From the NCBI GenBank assembly GCA_010015655.1, contig ML976687.1, positions 624,022 to 688,021 of the forward strand: a DNA stretch of 64,000 nt, written 5' to 3'. Every line of letters starts with the position of its first letter. Within the stretch, counting starts at the first letter, position 1. The notes beneath the pieces were generated by a model. The model worked only from the letters and a program-made list of their open reading frames with translations. It did not search any database and was not told where the DNA came from. The DNA is from Bimuria novae-zelandiae CBS 107.79. Lineage: Eukaryota > Ascomycota > Dothideomycetes > Pleosporales > Didymosphaeriaceae. Both the position numbers and the translations under genes were made by a program. Of the stretch, positions 58,310-64,000 are shown piece after piece.

Positions 58310-59645
58310 ATGTCCGCGAAGTCGATTCAAGGGCCTCGGGGCAAGAAGCCTGCTTCTGCCGCTACAAACTTGATCGGTAAGCTCAGATTTAATTTCTGGG
58401 TCACTGAACTTGAGTGAGCATCCACTGACTTTGCGCGCATAGCTGGTGGAGGCGCGGGCATGATGGAAGCACTTGTGTGCCATCCCCTGGGTAAGTGAGA
58501 GCATTCCGAAAACTACAATTGTACAATTGCAGCCAACTCACATCAATGCAGATACCATCAAAGTTCGAATGCAATTGTCCCGAAGAGCGCGCGCGCCAGG
58601 AGTACGTCCAACCATATGACCGAAGCGCACTACGCTACGCACGAATCCAGCTCACGTTCAGGTTCAGGCACCCAAGCGCGGCTTTCTCAAGACCGGCTCC
58701 GAGATCGTCAAGCGAGAAACAGCGTTAGGGCTTTACAAGGGTCTCGGTGCGGTTCTTACAGGCATCGTTCCGAAGATGGCGATTCGATTCACAAGCTACG
58801 AGTGGTATAAACAAATGTTGGCGGACAAAGATGGCATGGTTACTGGACAATCGACGTTTCTAGGTATGTGTGCGAGGTCGTTTATCTTCAAAGCGCAAAG
58901 TGATGGACTCTGCAGCTTCTGTAGCGGATCGCTGAATACTCTTTACGAAGCGTGTGCGTTCACGTATTCTCTGCAGCAGTGCTGACCTCGAATAGCTGGT
59001 TTGGCTGCAGGCGTTACTGAAGCCGTTGCCGTGGTCACGCCCATGGAGGTTGTCAAGATCCGGTTACAAGCTCAGCATCACTCGATGGCTGATCCTCTCG
59101 ACATACCAAAGTATCGCAACGCCGCACACGCTATGTATACAGTCATCCGCGAGGAAGGAGCTGGCGCATTGTACCGCGGTGTCTCCTTGACGGCGCTTAG
59201 ACAGGGTTCGAACCAAGCCGTGAACTTTACGGCGTATTCAGAGTTCAGGGCTGCGCTGCAGAATTACCACGGCATGACGGACCTACCCAGCTACGAGACC
59301 ATGCTCATCGGCCTTGTTTCTGGTGCTATGGGCCCACTGAGCAATGCGCCAATCGATACGATCAAGACTAGGTTGCAGAAGACGCCTGCCGAGCCAGGGC
59401 AGACGGCTCTAGGTCGGATCATGACGATTTCCAGGTATGAAAGTTAAATGGTGCTTTCATCTTGGGCTAACAGAAACAGGGATATATGGAAGCATGAGGG
59501 TAGTCGAAGTTTTTACAAAGGAATTACACCCCGCATCATGCGGGTCGCACCCGGTCAAGCCGTCACCTTTACCGTATACGAATATCTCAAGGGCGTTTTG
59601 GAGAAGGGTAGAGAGATGTTACCTGGAGGCAAGTACGAAGAGTAG
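58310..59645 (+). CDS. acuL: Mitochondrial carrier, succinate/fumarate antiporter type (Sfc1/AcuL)
   Basis: Six exons, 58310-58376, 58443-58490, 58552-58601, 58662-58863, 58996-59434 and 59480-59645, give 323 residues. The three carrier repeats each show the PX[DE]XX[KR] signature: HPLDTIKVRMQ (about 38), TPMEVVKIRLQ (about 138) and APIDTIKTRLQ (about 241). Strong identity blocks are NLIAGGGAGMMEALVCHP, GLYKGLGAVLTGIVPKMAIRF, AGLAAGVTEAVAVVTPMEVVK, GVSLTALRQGSNQAVNFTAY and FYKGITPRIMRVAPGQAVTF. These match the fungal Sfc1/Acr1/AcuL group, which exchanges cytosolic succinate for mitochondrial fumarate and is needed for growth on acetate or fatty acids. All introns have consensus ends; the fourth (132 nt) is longest. 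The transported pair is assigned from family similarity. Confidence 0.93.
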
Positions 59646-59987
59646 GACTGTTCCAGAAGAACCACGAAGGGGGTTCCAGATGCTCTGTTGATACCATAGC
59701 GCGTTCTGCTAGAAATTTTATCATCATTATTCAATGACAACATTCATATCAACATTCATATCAACGGTCCTATATGAAGTATTGGAAGGATGCACATGCT
59801 TGACAGCAGCTACCAACAATGATGGTAATCTCCGCCAAGGCGCTTGGTCGTTCTGCCCCACCGCAACCCCTCCGACGTCAGCGTAAACACAATTCCAACA
59901 ACTCCACCGACGCTCAGCCTTCAACCAATCCAATTGACAAAGATCAATAGTACCAGTGTACTATATACCCAGGATAATATCGGCACA
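59646..59987. other. Short intergenic region
   Basis: A 342-bp gap between the carrier and twinfilin genes, both on the plus strand. A 12-bp word acattcatatca is repeated in tandem near 59740-59763. Promoter elements cannot be named. Confidence 0.5.
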
Positions 59988-61031
59988 ATGCAATCGGGCA
60001 TCTCTGGTACGCTCTCCTGCTACAAGTGCGCGGTGCCCACCATTCACTAACACAGTCTGCCAGCTACTGCGGAGCTCCAGCAAGCTCTCCAAGATCTCCT
60101 AACATCCACCACGCAACGCGGCCTTCTCGCCACCATATCACAGGAGGCCATTGTCCCTGCCTCACCCATACCATCGACACACGCGACCTTCCTCGAAGAC
60201 CTCTCCAACCTCAGGGATTTCATAAATCCCAATGAAGCGCTCTACATCCTCCTCCGCCGCAGCGACGTGCTTTCCTCGCTAGACAAGTCGCTCGTCGCCG
60301 TCACATATGTACCTAATGCCGCGCCCGTACGCCAGAAGATGCTGTTCGCCGCAACGCGACTGACGCTTGTGCGCGAGCTTGGCGGCGAGCACTTCCCCGA
60401 GAGCATATTCTGCACCGAGGCCGACGAACTGACGGCCGAGGGGTGGGAGAAGCACGTCAAACACACCGAGAGTGGAAATCCGCTTACAGCCGAGGAGCAG
60501 AGTCTGCAGGACATCAAGGAGGCCGAGGCGCTGGAGAGCAGAGGAACACAGGGCCAGAGTCTTGCACAGGGCGGACGGATAGCGATTCGCGCGGACGAGT
60601 CAATTTCCGGTGCACTCCGACAACTTGGCGAGGGCGGCGGCGATAATCTTGTTCAGCTGCGGATGGATGCCCCGACTGAGACGTTGCAGTTCGTCTCGTC
60701 GGGGTCTGTTACGCCGGATAGCATCGCTTCTTCCATCGACAAGCAAGAACCTCGTTTCTCGTTCTACAGGCATAGCGATCCCGAGAGCTCGATTGTGTTC
60801 ATCTCGACATGCCCTAGCAGCGCGAAAATCAAGGAACGGATGCTGTACGCTGCCAGTCGGAGTAACGTTATTAGTTTGGCGCAGAACGAGGGCGGGCTTA
60901 AGGTAGCGAAGAGACTGGAAGCAACGAACCCGGATGAGATTACGGCGCAGGTGGTGGAAGATGAGTTCAAGGCTGAGGAGAAAGAGGAGAAGAAGGGGTT
61001 TGCGAAGCCAAAGAGGCCGGGACGGAGGTAG
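59988..61031 (+). CDS. twf1: Twinfilin (actin monomer-binding protein with two ADF-H domains)
   Basis: Two exons, 59988-60006 and 60064-61031 (intron 57 nt), give 328 residues, the usual twinfilin length. The first ADF homology domain covers about 1-140 (MQSGISATAELQQALQDLL ... DKSLVAVTYVPNAAPVRQKML ... FPESIFCTEADELTAEG). The second covers about 175-310 (SSIVFISTCPSSAKIKERMLYAASR ... DEITAQVVEDEF). It ends in the basic tail KPKRPGRR, typical of twinfilins and linked in the family to capping protein and phosphoinositide binding. It sequesters ADP-actin monomers and regulates filament ends at cortical actin. The short first exon is set by the ATG at 59988 and a consensus donor; it supplies the conserved start. 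Confidence 0.92.
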
Positions 61032-61230
61032 AATGGATAGGTGCGATGCTGAAATACCATTGCTATTTTCATATCGCAAGGGAACGTGGCGGGCAGCACA
61101 GAACATTGCTGATCATCTGTGCGTAGTTCAATCTCTACGTGCTCCAACCCAGTAAACACGTACGCCGAGAAGAGCCTCTGTCACCTACCTATGTCGAGCC
61201 TGCTCCCTAGACCCAGCCTTCTTCGCCTGC

Positions 61231-61807
61231 TCAGATAGGCAACCACGTCGCGTGATTCGTAACTACCATATCAATCGGATCATACTCCACCCCCTCTACC
61301 TGCCAAATCGACCACACCGTTCTCTCTTCACTAGTACTGGCTATCGCCCTCCACCTAGTGATATTCCCATTCTTGTCAGCCGCCGCAGAGTTCCCCGCAA
61401 CATGGCTTCCCAACATGTTATTAGCCGCCTTCTCGTCAGTCGCCGCGCTAAGAACCCGCATCAGTCGATCCCTGTTCTTTCGCTCGCCTCCCCCAGCTCG
61501 TAGACAATATACTCAAGTGTTTGGGCTTGTGCACATCAGTCGCTCTGAGAAGGTGCCTATCCATGTATACGTGAGCACGGCCCGGGTCGAGCATGTCTTC
61601 ATGGAGGTATTAATATTCGTTCATGTTGTAGGCCTACGTATCTTCGAACGGGATTCGATGCAGGCGTAGGGCTGCATTGCAGGCACTGTGGAGGATGTAA
61701 GGGTTTTCGTAATTGGTGAGGTTCTTCTCGTGTTGTTCTAATTCTTCTTGGGCGACTTTTTAGTGCGTGAAAATGTAGAGAGTGTATCTTGGAACTGCGC
61801 TTGTCAT
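61231..61807 (-). pseudogene. Broken gene of unknown family
   Basis: On the minus strand a protein-like sequence runs from an ATG (complement of 61805-61807): SAVPRYTLYIFTH, then stop, then KVAQEELEQHEKNLTNYENPYILHSACNAALRLHRIPFEDT, stop, AYNMNEY, stop, YLHEDMLDPGRAHVYMDRHLLRATDVHKPKH. It continues in other frames as EYIVYELGEASERTGID and finally MRVLSAATDEKAANNMLGSHVAGN up to WQVEGVEYDPIDMVVTNHATWLPI and a TGA at 61231. The first three stops could each come from one C-to-T or other single change; at least two frameshifts follow. The text is clearly coding-like (helical, no low complexity) but I do not recognise the family. Confidence 0.6.
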
Positions 61808-62333
61808 GGTGACGAACTGGCTCGCGGAGGGAATGGCAGTCGATTGAAGGAGGAGAGTTGGGAGTTATATAGACGCTATATGAGCGGCAGTTGTTCAGTC
61901 GTGCGGACGTTTGGAAACCAGCAATCGCGAGTGCAGTGATCAAGCGGGAAATTACGAGTTTATTCCCTTAACGGCGTACTTGCTAATGGACATGACCACA
62001 ATGGCAATAAGCGATCCAGTCATCTGATAGTGTCAGACAAACTTGCGTGACACTATAACAATCGTTCCCGCCGTCTATATAGTACCTATGGTACCATTAG
62101 AACGTCCCTGTCTGAAGGGAAGCTGAGTATGAGGGCGAAGTAGCAGATCGGCGGCTGAGTCGGTATTTAGGGTATCTTGATAATGTACACGTACACGCGG
62201 AAGAGTACAGCTCACGGTCCGCTCTGGATATATCCTACATCACTTGCTCGCCCGCGTCACCATACGCGGCCAGTCCCCGCATTCTCCAGTGGCAAGCTAG
62301 CTTTGTTCATCTCGGTCGCTCTGCCGCGTTCTC
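61808..62333. other. Intergenic region
   Basis: About 530 bp between the pseudogene 5' end and the 3' end of the mitochondrial gene. Contains the word tagtacctatggtaccat near 62081, similar to words around 35.3-35.5 kb. No gene is recognised. Confidence 0.5.
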
Positions 62334-63661
62334 TCATCGTGGTGAGCGCCTGAGTGGGAATGCGGGCGTGCGTTTGACTTCGGACGCACTGTCTAACAAG
62401 AGCTTGACATGCTCTGGGCGTGCACCGCGCCCATCAGTCACCTTAGCCAGCTCATCCAACGCTTCTCTGTGCCCGCCTAGCCCTGCCGCTCTGAGCCATT
62501 CTATGCCCAAGTGCGAGGGACCGCCGTCCTTGCGGTACATCATGAAATTGAACGCTTTTTCGAAGTTTGCCTTCAGGTAGCTTGACGGTTGCTCGCCCAC
62601 CGAGATGTAGAATTTGCCCAAAGTGTACATGGCTTCGACGTGTCCCGACGCAGCCGCCTTGTTCATGTATGCGAGCCATGTAGGCGTCTTTTCTTGTTGG
62701 AGGGTTGCGAGCTGGTAGTATGCTAGTGGGTCGTCGGCTTTAAGGGCGCCAAACTCCAACGCTTGTTTAATCTTCGCATGGGAGGGTTCTGGCTGGGATC
62801 GTTCGAGGGACACGAAGGCCATCCACGGTGTCAGCCATGGCAGCGCCATTGGATGTGGGTACCCGCGGTGAACTTTGAGGTCGTATTTTTCGACCGCCTT
62901 GTCGTAGAAATATCTGGCTTCCTGCGTTTTCCCCTCAAGTTCCAGAAATTTGCCATGCAGTGTCATAGCGTTCGCATCGCCTGTAGCGCCGGCCTTCCCA
63001 TCCTCTCCTTCGGCTAGCTTTTGGAGCGTCTTTTTACAATTATTTATGTCGTTGGGTGAATAGTAACGTGCGATTTTGGCTGCCAGTGGAATGTTATAAC
63101 CGTTACTGCTGTAGTACACAGCGTTGAGAATTTGTAGTGTCGCTTGCAAGTCCCCTGCCGCGCTGCAAGCCAACAGTATGGCCGCACCCACTGTGGCCTG
63201 TTGGCTTGCAGGTAGGCCTGATGCGTCCTTGGTATCTGGTATTCGGAAAAGTGGGATGGCGAGCATTGGCAGATGAATGAGTTCCATGTTAAACTCTGGC
63301 AGTGTTCTGTCAGATTTGCACAAAGATAGCAGAGATACACCCACATACTCTTTGCAACCCATCGCGCATTGGTGGCTGGATCCATATTTGCCTTCTTATT
63401 GATCATGAACTGGTCGATGGCTTTGTTGGCGTCTTCAAGCTTGCATGGCAGCAGCCTATCAGCATGGACCATGCGATAGTAGGCCTGCCGGTTGCGCTTG
63501 TCTAAGGCAGTGCGATGCTCCTGTGGTGTTTTGCTTGGGTCTAGGCGACCCTGTGTTGCATAGCGCCGTACAGGTTGAGGGGTACGATAGGTGCACCAGA
63601 CGCATGATTTGTTGTTGATTATGCGACGAGCGCTCCGGAATATGCTCGGACGAACCGACAT
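62334..63661 (-). CDS. Putative mitochondrial Sel1/TPR-like repeat protein
   Basis: Two exons, 63349-63661 and 62334-63295 (intron 53 nt), give 424 residues. The N-terminus is basic and Ser/Arg-rich (MSVRPSIFRSARRIINNK ... RTPQPVRRYATQ), which suits a mitochondrial presequence. The rest is helical with Sel1/TPR-like units: LPASQQATVGAAILLACSAAGD, AMTLHGKFLELEGKTQEARYFYDKAVEK, DPLAYYQLATLQQ, YMNKAAASGHVEAMYTLGKFY and GIEWLRAAGLGGHREALDELAK. The spacing of Ala, Gly and Leu in the last units is typical of Sel1 repeats. Such proteins are scaffolds; fungal members include factors for mitochondrial gene expression or respiratory-complex assembly, but the specific role is unknown. Confidence 0.8.
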
Positions 63662-63829
63662 TGCAATTGCAGTCGTACATGAAGGGAATTGGCTTCACTC
63701 GTCGAAAGATGCAGGTGCGGAGGTCCGCAAGCCTCGGCCGTAGATGGCGCTAGGAGAAACGTGGGTCCGAGCCGCCGTGGGTCGCGCTTTCTGCTTGGCG
63801 GTGTACAAAAATTATTTTCGACCAACGTC
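63662..63829. promoter_or_regulatory. Short divergent promoter
   Basis: Only 168 bp separate the ATG codons of two genes facing away from each other, so they probably share a bidirectional promoter. No TATA box is evident. Confidence 0.5.
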
Positions 63830-64000
63830 ATGTTCGCCCGCGTCTTCGACACGGCGAAACGAATTTTAAGCCGTTCGCCGTCGTACCAGACCGATTCTGA
63901 AGAACAGAGGCCCGACATACCGAGGAGCACCCACGACGTTGACGAGGACAACATGGTCACCACGCGACGAGGAGCCGACACCGAGCAGTCGGCGGAGAGC
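63830..64000 (+). CDS. 5' end of a gene cut by the window end
   Basis: An ATG at 63830 opens a frame that stays open to the last base (57 codons): MFARVFDTAKRILSRSPSSY, then an acidic and polar part with DSEEQRPDIPRSTHDVDEDN and MVTTRRGADTEQSAES. Basic and Ser-rich content suggests a nuclear or regulatory protein, but the family cannot be told from this piece. A later Met (MVTTRRG) could also be the true start. Confidence 0.55.
   Translation, partial: MFARVFDTAKRILSRSPSYQTDSEEQRPDIPRSTHDVDEDNMVTTRRGADTEQSAES

Overview
The window looks like nuclear DNA of a filamentous ascomycete (Pezizomycotina). Its protein-coding genes carry short GT-AG introns, mostly 45-130 nt. It encodes a velvet-family regulator, a Psr1-type phosphatase, a C-terminal-motor kinesin and a HET-domain pseudogene. 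Its AT-rich transposon block shows C-to-T/G-to-A decay of the RIP (repeat-induced point mutation) type. I cannot fix the class or species from the sequence alone.

Layout. 0.2-3.5 kb is a transposon with 28-bp terminal inverted repeats. It holds an intact DD34E transposase (minus strand) and a stop-riddled second gene (plus strand). 4.9-7.6 kb is a decayed tandem-repeat array with a period near 45-48 bp. 7.9-35.1 kb is ordinary genic DNA: an LPA-acyltransferase-like protein, a Psr1-like phosphatase, kinesin-14, a small proline-rich protein, CTP synthase, a VelC-like velvet protein, a Bin3/MePCE-type methyltransferase, a DUF1349 protein and a secreted Ser/Thr-rich protein. A gene-poor stretch lies at 26.9-32.1 kb.

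36-53 kb is a decay zone. It contains a broken HET-domain gene, a broken amino-acid permease with a 128-bp MITE inside one intron, and an 8.7-kb hAT transposon (8-bp target duplication) into which a 5.3-kb Ty1/copia element has inserted (5-bp target duplication). Most of the hAT-plus-copia block is heavily RIP-mutated and has no open frame. The MITE has the same terminal sequence and target-site length as the hAT element, so it is probably a deletion derivative of that family.

53.4-64 kb returns to genes: a secreted rhamnogalacturonan lyase (PL4), a frameshifted secreted alpha/beta-hydrolase, a mitochondrial succinate/fumarate-type carrier, twinfilin, a broken gene of unknown function, a mitochondrial Sel1/TPR-like protein, and the start of a divergent gene cut by the window end.

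The genes do not form a single pathway or an obvious secondary-metabolite cluster. Most are housekeeping genes (lipid, nucleotide, cytoskeleton, mitochondrial transport), with one plant-cell-wall enzyme next to the repeat block. Exon joins were chosen from consensus splice sites, frame continuity and family similarity remembered from known proteins; no alignment was run.
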